A stretch of 64,000 bases of DNA from Rhodoferax potami (GTDB lineage: Bacteria > Pseudomonadota > Gammaproteobacteria > Burkholderiales > Burkholderiaceae_C). This document shows, in pieces, positions 49,119 to 56,498 of this stretch. Under the pieces are notes generated by a model. The model saw nothing but the letters and a program-made list of their open reading frames with translations. It did not search any database and was not told the origin of the DNA. Both the position numbers and the translations under genes were made by a program. The DNA lies in assembly GCF_032193805.1 (NCBI RefSeq), contig NZ_JAVBIK010000001.1, positions 3,617,001 to 3,681,000 of the forward strand. Direction: 5' to 3'. Position 1 is the stretch's first letter. The number at the start of each line of letters is the position of its first letter.

Positions 49119-49394
49119 TCAAAGAATGCGGGAGAAATACGTGGACCAGATGTCGCGTGCGGTGTCCAAGGGGTTGTCGAGCAAGCCTCGCCGGCGATTG
49201 TCGTCATAGGCCTGACGCTTGTCTGTGTCCGAGAGCACATCGTAGGCTTCTTGGACTTCACGGAAATAAGCGCCCGCGTTGGGATCTGGATTGCGGTCGG
49301 GGTGATACTGCGCAGCCTTTTGACGGAAGGCTTTTTTGATGTCAGCCAGTGTGGCTGCACTGTTCAATCCGAGACTGGCGTAATGGTCTTTCAT
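49119..49394 (-). CDS. Minimal J-domain protein (DnaJ-like)
   Basis: A 91-residue protein that is essentially one J domain. MKDHYASLGLNSAATLADIK, then the HPD motif in AAQYHPDRNPDPNAG (needed to stimulate DnaK ATPase), then FREVQEAYDVLSDTDKRQAY. A short tail (DTARDIWSTYFSRIL) may bind its target. No Gly/Phe, zinc-finger or C-terminal substrate domains, so specificity probably comes from the neighbouring proteins. Start at 49394. Confidence 0.9.
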   Translation of the reverse strand: MKDHYASLGLNSAATLADIKKAFRQKAAQYHPDRNPDPNAGAYFREVQEAYDVLSDTDKRQAYDDNRRRGLLDNPLDTARDIWSTYFSRIL

Positions 49395-49418
49395 GCAGCA
49401 CGTTTCCTGCCGGAAAAG

Positions 49419-49453
49419 AAAAAACCCCACTGCAATCGCAGCGGGGTTTTTAA
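49419..49453 (-). terminator. Terminator downstream of tRNA-Asn
   Basis: On the minus strand CCCCGCTGC-GATT-GCAGTGGGG, a 9-bp stem with one mismatch, is followed by TTTTTTCTTTT. It ends the tRNA-Asn transcript before the J-domain gene. Confidence 0.88.
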
Positions 49454-49472
49454 AGACCCTTGCGGGTTAATT

Positions 49473-49548
49473 TGGCTCCTCAACCTGGGCTCGAACCAGG
49501 GACCTACGGATTAACAGTCCGGCGCTCTACCAACTGAGCTATTGAGGA
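49473..49548 (-). tRNA. tRNA-Asn (anticodon GTT)
   Basis: A 76-nt cloverleaf on the minus strand. The acceptor stem is TCCTCAA/TTGAGGA, the D arm AGCTCAGTTGGTAGAGC, the anticodon loop CTGTTAA with GTT, the T arm CCTGGTTCGAGCCCAGG, and CCA is encoded at the 3' end (49473-49475). Confidence 0.97.
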
Positions 49549-49560
49549 ATGAAGCCTCAA

Positions 49561-49599
49561 ATTATAGCGTGTTTTTTGAGTGATTTTAGAAACACGCTA
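49561..49599 (-). promoter_or_regulatory. Hairpin after fpr with the -10 box of tRNA-Asn
   Basis: TAGCGTGTTT (49565-49574) pairs perfectly with AAACACGCTA (49590-49599), forming a hairpin 18 bases after the fpr stop. Read on the minus strand, the 3' arm runs into TATAAT (49566-49561), a consensus -10 box placed correctly for tRNA-Asn starting at 49548. No good -35 box is seen. Confidence 0.6.
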
Positions 49600-49617
49600 A
49601 ATTTTTAGATTCTGTCG

Positions 49618-50691
49618 CTAACTTTTTTCTTGGGTTCCAACACCGAGGAGCTGATGCAATCGCGTGCTCGTGGTGGTGTACTGCAAGAGCACTTTTTTCT
49701 CTGGAGAAATAAATGCCATCGCTGCGAAGGACGCTAGTGTAGCCTCATGAAAGCCACTCAAAATCAATTTTCGCTTTCCTGGATAAAAATTTATATCGCC
49801 GACCGCAAAAATTCCTGGAATTTCGCTCTGGAAGGTCTCTGTGCTCACCGGCACCTGCTTGCGTTCAAGGGTCCAACCCCAGTCGGCAATCGGTCCCATC
49901 TTTGGTGATACTCCCAAGCGCACCAGCACATGATCAGCGGCCACAGATATCTCGGTGCCTTCCGCCGTCAATACGTGCAATGAATTCAAGCGCGAACCAT
50001 CAGTCCCGCATCCGGTGACCTGCGCTGGCAATACCCGGATGGTGCCGCTCTCGCGAGCGGCATCGAGTTGCTGCAGTGTGGCGGGCTCACCCGTGAAAAC
50101 ATCGCGCCTGTGGATCAAGGTCACACTGGCAGGACGATGGGCATCCACTGGCGCATATGCCGCTTGCAAAGCTGCAGTAACGGCCGATTCATCCCCACCC
50201 AGCACCACGACGTGGGCACCCTGCAAACTGCCTTCCGTCAGGGCGGCGTCGTGGGGGTAATGCACCTGGAGGTTCTCGAAAGGCTCAAGCTCCGGAACAG
50301 CCGGTTTGCGCGGGACAAAAGCACCGACACCAGCGGCTACAAACAAGGCCTTGGCGATGAATGTGGTACCAGCGTCGGTAATTAGGTGCAAACGACCATC
50401 CTCCAAACGGGTGACCGATTCGACCAACTGGGAGAAATGCATCTGCGCCTGAAAAGGCGCTATCTGCTGCAGCAGACTTTGCGTGAGGCCGCGGCCGGTG
50501 GTGACCGGTGTGCCGGGGATGTCGTAGATCGGCTTGTCGGCATAAAGCTCCATGCACTGGCCGCCAGCGTAAGGCAGGGCATCAATGACATGGGCCTGCA
50601 CTTCGTGCAGGCCCAGTTGGAACACTTGGAACAGGCCTACCGGGCCTGCTCCGATGACGACGGCATCGGCTTCAATCACAGGGGCAGCCAT
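49618..50691 (-). CDS. Ferredoxin--NADP reductase, thioredoxin-reductase-like type
   Basis: A 357-residue FAD/NADPH flavoprotein. The FAD dinucleotide motif is VIGAGPVGLFQVFQLG near residue 12, and the NADPH motif is VVVLGGDESAVTAAL. GIFAVGDINFYPGKRKLILSG closes the FAD site. There is no redox CxxC, which separates it from thioredoxin reductase and fits the Fpr2/TrxR-like ferredoxin-NADP reductases. It lies 13 bases after the ferredoxin gene, an obvious redox pair. Confidence 0.9.
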   Translation of the reverse strand: MAAPVIEADAVVIGAGPVGLFQVFQLGLHEVQAHVIDALPYAGGQCMELYADKPIYDIPGTPVTTGRGLTQSLLQQIAPFQAQMHFSQLVESVTRLEDGRLHLITDAGTTFIAKALFVAAGVGAFVPRKPAVPELEPFENLQVHYPHDAALTEGSLQGAHVVVLGGDESAVTAALQAAYAPVDAHRPASVTLIHRRDVFTGEPATLQQLDAARESGTIRVLPAQVTGCGTDGSRLNSLHVLTAEGTEISVAADHVLVRLGVSPKMGPIADWGWTLERKQVPVSTETFQSEIPGIFAVGDINFYPGKRKLILSGFHEATLASFAAMAFISPEKKVLLQYTTTSTRLHQLLGVGTQEKS

Positions 50692-50704
50692 GCCGAATTT
50701 GTGA

Positions 50705-51034
50705 TCAGCGGATCAGCTGCGACAGCTTGCCGGTCTTGTCTTTCCAGTCGTCCGCATCTGCCAATGGTGCCTTGCGCTTGGTAATGCTCTTCCAGCCGGG
50801 CAGGCGGGCGAGCTCTGCGTTCAGGGCAATCATGTGCTGCTGGTCCTTGGGTGCGTCTTCTTCCGCGTAGATCGCGTTGGCTGGGCACTCGGGAATGCAG
50901 ACGGCGCAGTCGATGCATTCATCGGGGTCGATCGTCAGGAAATTGGGGCCTTCGCGGAAGCAATCCACGGGGCACACGTCCACGCAGTCGGTGTATTTGC
51001 ACTTGATACAGGCTTCGGTGACGATGTGTGTCAT
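50705..51034 (-). CDS. fdxA: Ferredoxin FdxA (7Fe type)
   Basis: A 109-residue ferredoxin with one 3Fe-4S and one 4Fe-4S cluster. Cysteines are C9, C12, C17, C21 and C25 ([19 protein letters not shown]), then C40, C43, C46 and C50 ([17 protein letters not shown]). Start at 51034 (MTHIVTEAC); a 15-residue upstream extension is not supported. It is followed by its probable reductase and lies downstream of cysN on the same strand, so it may feed electrons to the sulfite reductase. Confidence 0.95.
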   Translation of the reverse strand: MTHIVTEACIKCKYTDCVDVCPVDCFREGPNFLTIDPDECIDCAVCIPECPANAIYAEEDAPKDQQHMIALNAELARLPGWKSITKRKAPLADADDWKDKTGKLSQLIR

Positions 51035-51142
51035 GTTGTTTGAGAGCAGTAAATAAGAGGGCGGGCACATAAATGCCAAGCCCTTGATTTTATTGGGTTT
51101 TGCAGACGCCCCTTGTCACGGGGGCATCTCCTTTGCGTTGTA

Positions 51143-52516
51143 TCAACTCAGCAGCAGGGCGCCGGAGGTCTTGTGCGAGGCGGTGTCCACCAGAATCAGC
51201 GAGCCCAGCACACGGCTTTGCGCGTACGGAACGGCGGTAATTGCCTCTTGCAAAGCGAGCTCGATATGGCCGATGGCGTTGGGCGCAATCTCGGTTGCAT
51301 CGTGCTCTTGCAAGGTGTTGATATCCAGGCTGTGGACGATGCGCTTGACCTTGGCCTTGATCCAGCGGTGGCCATGCAGGGCCAGGTACACACGGCCGGC
51401 AACCAGAGGCTCATCGTCCATCCAGGCCACCGTGGCCTTGATTTCGCGGGTAGCTTCGGCAAAAGCGCGGGGCTTGGGGGTATCCGCGAATTCGTCGTCC
51501 GGATCTGCGGCGGGCGTGACTTGGGCCAGCAACCAGTCCCCGCGGGACACATCCACTTCGCGGTCCAGCGTGATGCCGGCGCCATGGCCTGCGGCAATGC
51601 TGCCAGGCACGCGGGCGTGGTTCACCACCTGGGCCACCACGGCGGTCTGGCCGCTGGGGTGGATGCTCACGGTGTCGCCCACATGCACGGTGCCGGTGGC
51701 CACACGGCCCCAGAACACGCGGCGGCCCTGCGAGGTGTCGGCAGAGTTATGGAACTTTTCGACCCATTGCACCGGGAAGGCGAAGGGCACATCAGTCTCA
51801 GCGGCGGTAACGGGCAGTGTCTCCAGCAGGGCCAGCAGGCTCGGGCCTTGGTAGCCGCACCAGCCGGGCGTGGATTCCACCACGTTGTGGCCCTTGAGGG
51901 CAGACATGGGGATGGTGGCCGTCACGTTAATGCCAGCTTGCTTGGCAAAGGCCTGCAGTGCTTCGCTGATCTTGGCAAACGCGGCGGTGGCGTCGTCGCC
52001 CAAGGCGTCAAGCTTGTTCACCGCAAAGATGATGCCGGGCACGCGCAACAGGTTGACCAGCAGGCTGTGGCGGCGGGTCTGGGGCAGCAGGTCTACCATG
52101 CCGTCCACATTCCACTTGAGCTTGGTGGCATCCACCAGTACCACGGCGGCATGGGCGCTGCTGGCGGCGGTGACCATGTTGCGGGTGTACTGCTCGTGGC
52201 CGGGCGCGTCACCAATGATGAACTTGCGCGTGGGCGTAGCGAAGTAGCGGTAGGCCACGTCGATGGTGATGCCTTGCTCGCGCTCGGCGCTCAAACCGTC
52301 GGTGAACAGCGCCAAGTCGGCTTCGCCGCTCTTGGAAACGTTGGCCAACTGGTCTTGCAGCACTGATCGGCTGTCTACCAACAGGCGGCCGATCAGGGTG
52401 CTCTTGCCGTCGTCCACGCTGCCGCAGGTGATGAAGCGCAGGGCGGATGAAGTGTCATTTTGGCTGCTAGTGCCCGTGGAATGTGCGGGAGTAGCTATAG
52501 AAATAGTAGCGGTCAT
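51143..52516 (-). CDS. cysN: Sulfate adenylyltransferase subunit 1 (GTPase)
   Basis: A 457-residue GTPase subunit of ATP sulfurylase, which activates sulfate to APS together with CysD. G1 is GSVDDGKST (residues 32-40), G3 DAPGHEQYTRNM and G4 NKLD, followed by EF-Tu-like beta barrels. There is no APS kinase (CysC) fusion. Residues 4-20 (TISIATPAHSTGTSSQN) are encoded by an interspersed repeat copy, so the N-terminus before the G domain is a repeat insertion. The start ATG overlaps the cysD stop by one base. Confidence 0.95.
   Translation of the reverse strand: MTATISIATPAHSTGTSSQNDTSSALRFITCGSVDDGKSTLIGRLLVDSRSVLQDQLANVSKSGEADLALFTDGLSAEREQGITIDVAYRYFATPTRKFIIGDAPGHEQYTRNMVTAASSAHAAVVLVDATKLKWNVDGMVDLLPQTRRHSLLVNLLRVPGIIFAVNKLDALGDDATAAFAKISEALQAFAKQAGINVTATIPMSALKGHNVVESTPGWCGYQGPSLLALLETLPVTAAETDVPFAFPVQWVEKFHNSADTSQGRRVFWGRVATGTVHVGDTVSIHPSGQTAVVAQVVNHARVPGSIAAGHGAGITLDREVDVSRGDWLLAQVTPAADPDDEFADTPKPRAFAEATREIKATVAWMDDEPLVAGRVYLALHGHRWIKAKVKRIVHSLDINTLQEHDATEIAPNAIGHIELALQEAITAVPYAQSRVLGSLILVDTASHKTSGALLLS
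52457..52510 (-). repeat. Interspersed repeat copy forming the cysN N-terminus
   Basis: On the minus strand, GCTACTATTTCTATAGCTAC then TCCCGCACATTCCACGGGCA then CTAGCAGCCAAAA begins six bases after the A of the cysN ATG and is read in frame as ATISIATPAHSTGTSSQ. Confidence 0.85.
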
Positions 52517-53448
52517 CAGAAGTACCCGTCTTTCTTACGTTTTTCCATCGAGGCTTCGGACGTCTTGTCGTCCATGCGGGTGGCGCCGCGCTCGCTCACG
52601 TCGGCAGCCAGCGTTTCGATCACGATGTCGGCAGCGGTCGCGGCCAGGCTTTCCACCGGGCAGGTGCAGGTGATGTCGCCCACGGTGCGGAAACGTACGT
52701 CACGGCTCTCGATGGTTTCGCCTTCCTTGGGAGGCGTCAGCTCCGTCACCGGAACCAGCAGGCCTTTGCGCTCGACCACATCGCGTTTGTGCGTGTAATA
52801 CAGCGATGGCAGCGCGATCTTTTCGCGTTCGATGTACTGCCACACGTCCAGCTCGGTCCAGTTGCTGATGGGGAACACGCGGAAGTGTTCGCCGGGCTGC
52901 AGGCGGGTGTTGAACAGGGTCCACAACTCGGGGCGCTGGGCCTTGGGCTGCCACTGGCCGAAGCTGTCACGATGGGAAAAAATACGCTCTTTGGCGCGGG
53001 CTTTTTCCTCATCGCGGCGTGCGCCACCGATCAGGGCGTCAAAACGGAATTCGTCGATGGCTTCGAGCAGCGTGACCGACTGGTGCACATTGCGGCTCTC
53101 GCCGGGGTGGGCCAGGCGTACGGTACCGCGGGCCATGGAGTCTTCGACGCTGCGCACGATCAGCTCGGCACCCAGTTCCTTGGCGCGGAAGTCGCGGAAG
53201 TCGGTCACTTCATGGAAGTTGTGGCCGGTGTCGATCATCAGCAGGGGGTAAGGTATGCGGCCGACGCCAAACGCCTTTTCAGCGCACTTGAGCATCACCA
53301 ACGAGTCTTTGCCGCCCGAGAACAGCAGGGCGGGGCGCTCAAACGCAGCTGCCACCTCGCGCAGGATGAAGATGGTTTCTTCTTCCAGCGCATCCAGGTG
53401 CTGGTTGGAGAGGCGGTCGAAATGGGTGGGTTCAGTCATGGCGTTCAT
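52516..53448 (-). CDS. cysD: Sulfate adenylyltransferase subunit 2
   Basis: A 310-residue PP-loop ATP pyrophosphatase, the catalytic subunit of ATP sulfurylase. The PP-loop is FSGGKDSLVML (S44-S49), with LIGGARRDEEKARAKERIFS and FRTVGDITCTCPVES. Works as a CysDN complex in the cytoplasm. Overlaps cysH (ATGA) and cysN (TGATG), giving a tightly coupled cysH-cysD-cysN unit. Confidence 0.97.
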   Translation of the reverse strand: MNAMTEPTHFDRLSNQHLDALEEETIFILREVAAAFERPALLFSGGKDSLVMLKCAEKAFGVGRIPYPLLMIDTGHNFHEVTDFRDFRAKELGAELIVRSVEDSMARGTVRLAHPGESRNVHQSVTLLEAIDEFRFDALIGGARRDEEKARAKERIFSHRDSFGQWQPKAQRPELWTLFNTRLQPGEHFRVFPISNWTELDVWQYIEREKIALPSLYYTHKRDVVERKGLLVPVTELTPPKEGETIESRDVRFRTVGDITCTCPVESLAATAADIVIETLAADVSERGATRMDDKTSEASMEKRKKDGYF

Positions 53449-54245
53449 GCTTTGGCTTCTTCATGTTTCACGTGCAGGCCGCATTCTTTGGCGGCTTCGT
53501 CTTCCCACCACCAGCGGCCGGAGCGGAAGTCTTCACCCAGGCTGATGGCGCGGGTGCAAGGCTCGCAGCCAATACTCGGGAAGAACTGGTCGTGCAGGGG
53601 GTTGTAGTCCAGCTTGTTGGTTTGGATGTAATGCCACACATCACCCCAAGTCCAGTTGGCCAGGGGGTTGATCTTGATGCGGGGCTCAGAGCTGTCCACC
53701 AAAGGCACATCGGCGCGGGCGCCAGATTGCTCGCGGCGCAGGCCGGTGATCCAGGCCTCTTTGCCTTTGAGCGCGCGCTCCAGCGGTTCCATCTTGCGGA
53801 TGCCGCAGCAGGCTTTGCGCAGGGCGATGCTCTTGTACATCGCGTCCTTGCCTTCGCGGTCCACAAACTGCACCACCGATTCATTCACCGGCTGGTACAC
53901 CGTGACCGCAGCGCGGCTGGAAGCTTTGAAGCGCTCCAGCAGGTCCAGGGTTTCTTGGTGCAGGGCGCCGGTTTCCAGCACAAAGATGCCGATGTCCAGC
54001 TTTAGGCTGTTGATCAGGTGGCTGATGACCACGTCCTCAGCGCCCAGGCTGCAGGCTTGGGTGACGGTGGCAGCCCCACCATCTACACCCGCGTATTGGG
54101 CTGCGGCTTGGGCGAGCACGCCTTGAGCTTCGGCCAGCTTGATGATGTATTCGCCGCTGGCTTCAGCGTTGCGGGCCATGGCGCTGCCGGCGGGCTGCAC
54201 TTGCACCGCAAAACGGTTGCCTAAAGAGGAAGTTTCGGCGCTCAT
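53445..54245 (-). CDS. cysH: Phosphoadenylyl/adenylyl-sulfate reductase, 4Fe-4S (APS) type
   Basis: A 266-residue reductase making sulfite. The cysteine pairs C146-C147 (RKACCGIRK) and C227-C230 (SIGCEPCTRA) are the 4Fe-4S ligands that mark APS reductases; PAPS-only enzymes such as E. coli CysH lack them. The catalytic Cys is C255 (KECGLHVKH). The absence of cysC in the operon agrees with direct use of APS. Overlaps both neighbours by ATGA. Confidence 0.94.
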   Translation of the reverse strand: MSAETSSLGNRFAVQVQPAGSAMARNAEASGEYIIKLAEAQGVLAQAAAQYAGVDGGAATVTQACSLGAEDVVISHLINSLKLDIGIFVLETGALHQETLDLLERFKASSRAAVTVYQPVNESVVQFVDREGKDAMYKSIALRKACCGIRKMEPLERALKGKEAWITGLRREQSGARADVPLVDSSEPRIKINPLANWTWGDVWHYIQTNKLDYNPLHDQFFPSIGCEPCTRAISLGEDFRSGRWWWEDEAAKECGLHVKHEEAKA

Positions 54246-54631
54246 GCCGCTTCGCCTTCACGGGCAAAGTGGGGCTTTACTGTGACCGCATCGCCTTGGT
54301 AGAAGCCGCGATATCGGTCGAACTGGCGTTGTGCAAAGTCGATGTTCTGGTCAGCGCGCAGCACGGCTACGTCGAAGCCGGTGCGCTCCATTTGCACCAG
54401 TTGGTCGATCAGCACGTCGCCGGTAGCGCGCAGCTCGCCGGTAAAGCCCATGCGGCGGCGCAGCAAAAAGGCCTGGCTGTACGCGCGGCCGTCGGTGAAC
54501 TTGGGAAAGTTCAGGTCGATGCGGGTGACGCCCGCAAGGTCCAGCGCACGGGGGTCTTCGGTGTTTGCCAGTTTAATAACGTTCTGGCCTTCAGCGCCCG
54601 TGGAGTGTGCGGAAGCAGCTATCAATTTCAT
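54242..54631 (-). CDS. DUF934 protein of the sulfate assimilation operon
   Basis: A 129-residue DUF934 protein. The body (VTRIDLNFPKFTDGRAYSQA, RRRMGFTGELRATGDVLIDQ, ERTGFDVAVL) is typical of the family found next to sulfite reductase in proteobacteria; function unknown, possibly linked to siroheme or sulfite reductase assembly. Residues 1-17 (MKLIAASAHSTGAEGQN), including the start codon, come from an interspersed repeat copy. The ribosome binding site is weak (GAAAGAAAG). Coupled to cysH by ATGA. Confidence 0.88.
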   Translation of the reverse strand: MKLIAASAHSTGAEGQNVIKLANTEDPRALDLAGVTRIDLNFPKFTDGRAYSQAFLLRRRMGFTGELRATGDVLIDQLVQMERTGFDVAVLRADQNIDFAQRQFDRYRGFYQGDAVTVKPHFAREGEAA

Positions 54632-54633
54632 AG
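54581..54633 (-). repeat. Interspersed repeat copy providing the DUF934 start codon
   Basis: On the minus strand, CTATGAAATTGATAGCTGCT then TCCGCACACTCCACGGGCGC then TGAAGGCCAGAAC. The ATG inside the first five bases of the element is the DUF934 start, in the same position and frame as the ATG in the ygiQ copy. Confidence 0.85.
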
Positions 54634-54670
54634 TGTTTTCTTTCTTTCGGCGTCCGGGGCTTCAGGCTTC

Positions 54671-56479
54671 TTAAGCGTCTTTGGCGTAGCCATCTTTTTT
54701 GGGCAGGGCGTGCAGGTCTTCGTGCTTGTCAGCCAAGCGGGCGCTGTTAGCAGCCGCCTTGAAGGGGTCCATGCCTACGCGTTTGAAACAGTCGATAAAG
54801 GTCTCGCTGCCCGCGCGGTGTTGGCGGAAGGTGTCGAGCACGGCCTCAATCACACCGGGCACTTCGAGCGCGCCGAATGAGGGGCCCACCACCTTGCCGG
54901 GGACGGCTTCGCCGCTCAGTGCCGAGCCGTCGGAGCCGCCCAGGGACACCTGGTACCACTCCTTGCCGTCCTTATCCACGCCCAGAATGCCGATGTGGCC
55001 GCTGTGGTGGTGGCCGCAGGAGTTGATGCAACCGCTGATGTGCAGGTCGATCTCGCCCAGGTCGTGCAGTTCGTCCATGTCTTGGTAGCGCTCGGTGATT
55101 TGGGCGGCAATCGGGATGGAACGGGCATTGGCCAGCGCGCAGAAATCGCCGCCGGGGCAGGCAATCATGTCGGTCAGCAGGCGCACATTGCTGCGGGCCA
55201 AACCGGCGTGGCTGGCAGCCACCCACAGGGCGGGCAGGTCTTCGGCGCGCACCCAGGGCAAGAGCAGGTTCTGGTCGTGCGTCACGCGCACTTCACCGGC
55301 GCTGAATTCATCGGCCAAAGCGGCAGCGGTATCTAGCTGGTCGGCATCCGCATCGCCGGGGGCTTGACCCAGACGCTTGTACGACAGGGTGACTGCGCGC
55401 AGTGCAGGGTTCTTGTGCGGGGCCACGTTTTGCTGCAACCAGCGCTCGTAGTCCTTCTGGCGCTCAGGTGGAATTGCTACAGTTTTAGTAGCTGCTGGCG
55501 CACGCTCTGTAAGGGCTGGAGGCACAAAACTTGCTGTAACGCGGTCCAGCTCGGCTTGGCTGATGGTGTGGGGCGCACCGTCGCGGGTGATGATTTGCTC
55601 GTACTCGGCTTCCACCTCGTCGATGTAGCGCTGGCCTTCGGCCTTGACCAAAATCTTTATACGGGCCTTGTACAGGTTGTCGCGGCGGCCCCAGCGGTTG
55701 TACACGCGCACCACCGCCTCCAGGTAATTCATGATCTGGTTCCAGGGCAGGAAGGCGCGGATCTCGGTGCTGATAACCGGGGTGCGGCCCATGCCGCCGC
55801 CCACAAACACGCGGAAGCCCAGTTCGCCCGCATCGTTCTTGATCAGGTGCAGGCCCACGTCGTGCCAGCGCACGGCGGCGCGGTCTTCGGTGGCGCCGGT
55901 GATGGCGATCTTGAACTTGCGGGGCAGGAAGGCGAACTCAGGGTGCAGCGTGCTCCATTGGCGCATGATTTCGGCAAACGGGCGGGGGTCGGCAATCTCA
56001 TCCACCGCCACACCGGCCAGCTCGTCGCTGGTGATGTTGCGGATGCAGTTGCCGCTGGTCTGGATGCCGTGCATGTTCACGGTGGCCAGCAGGTCCATCA
56101 CGTCGGCGCTCTTGGCCAGCGGAATCCAGTTGAACTGCACGTTCTGGCGGGTGGTGAAGTGGCCGTAGCCCACGGGCAGGTGGGTGGTGCCCCAGGTGGC
56201 CTGGGTGCCGATGGCCTTGTCAAACACCTCTTTGCTCGGGTGGTCGTATTCGCGGGCAATGCGGGCCAGCACGCGCAACTGCGCGCTGGAGAGCTCGCCG
56301 TAGGGCACGGCTACGCGCAGCATGGGCGCGTAGCGCTGGATGTACCAGCCGTTTTGCAAGCGCAGGGGGCGGAACTCTTCGTCGCTCAAGGTGCCGGCTT
56401 GGTTGCGTTCCAGTTGGTCGCGGTGCTGGGCCGCGCGGGCGCGGATGAACTGGCGGTCAAATTCGGTGTATTGGTACAT
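54671..56479 (-). CDS. cysI: Siroheme sulfite/nitrite reductase (CysI-type)
   Basis: A 602-residue siroheme/4Fe-4S reductase, reducing sulfite to sulfide. Cluster ligands are C441, C447 (CPGGDFCALAN), C484 and C488 (CINSCGHHHSGH). The N-terminal half carries TTHLPVGYGHFTTRQNVQFN and GNCIRNITSDELAG. No cysJ flavoprotein gene is present, so electrons probably come from ferredoxin. Residues about 317-334 (between the two half-repeats, PPALTERAPAATKTVA) are encoded by an interspersed repeat copy in inverted orientation, which extends the inter-domain linker. Confidence 0.93.
   Translation of the reverse strand: MYQYTEFDRQFIRARAAQHRDQLERNQAGTLSDEEFRPLRLQNGWYIQRYAPMLRVAVPYGELSSAQLRVLARIAREYDHPSKEVFDKAIGTQATWGTTHLPVGYGHFTTRQNVQFNWIPLAKSADVMDLLATVNMHGIQTSGNCIRNITSDELAGVAVDEIADPRPFAEIMRQWSTLHPEFAFLPRKFKIAITGATEDRAAVRWHDVGLHLIKNDAGELGFRVFVGGGMGRTPVISTEIRAFLPWNQIMNYLEAVVRVYNRWGRRDNLYKARIKILVKAEGQRYIDEVEAEYEQIITRDGAPHTISQAELDRVTASFVPPALTERAPAATKTVAIPPERQKDYERWLQQNVAPHKNPALRAVTLSYKRLGQAPGDADADQLDTAAALADEFSAGEVRVTHDQNLLLPWVRAEDLPALWVAASHAGLARSNVRLLTDMIACPGGDFCALANARSIPIAAQITERYQDMDELHDLGEIDLHISGCINSCGHHHSGHIGILGVDKDGKEWYQVSLGGSDGSALSGEAVPGKVVGPSFGALEVPGVIEAVLDTFRQHRAGSETFIDCFKRVGMDPFKAAANSARLADKHEDLHALPKKDGYAKDA
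55476..55530 (+). repeat. Interspersed repeat copy inside cysI, antisense to the gene
   Basis: On the plus strand GCTACAGTTTTAGTAGCTGC then TGGCGCACGCTCTGTAAGGG then CTGGAGGCACAAAAC. The cysI frame reads the opposite strand through it without stop codons. Confidence 0.8.
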
Positions 56480-56498
56480 AGACGTGGTGCAGCAAAGA

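Noticed and set aside
49473..49548. tRNA-Asn as an integration site of a genomic island
   Set aside because: No integrase, no repeated tRNA 3' end and no foreign-looking genes adjoin it.
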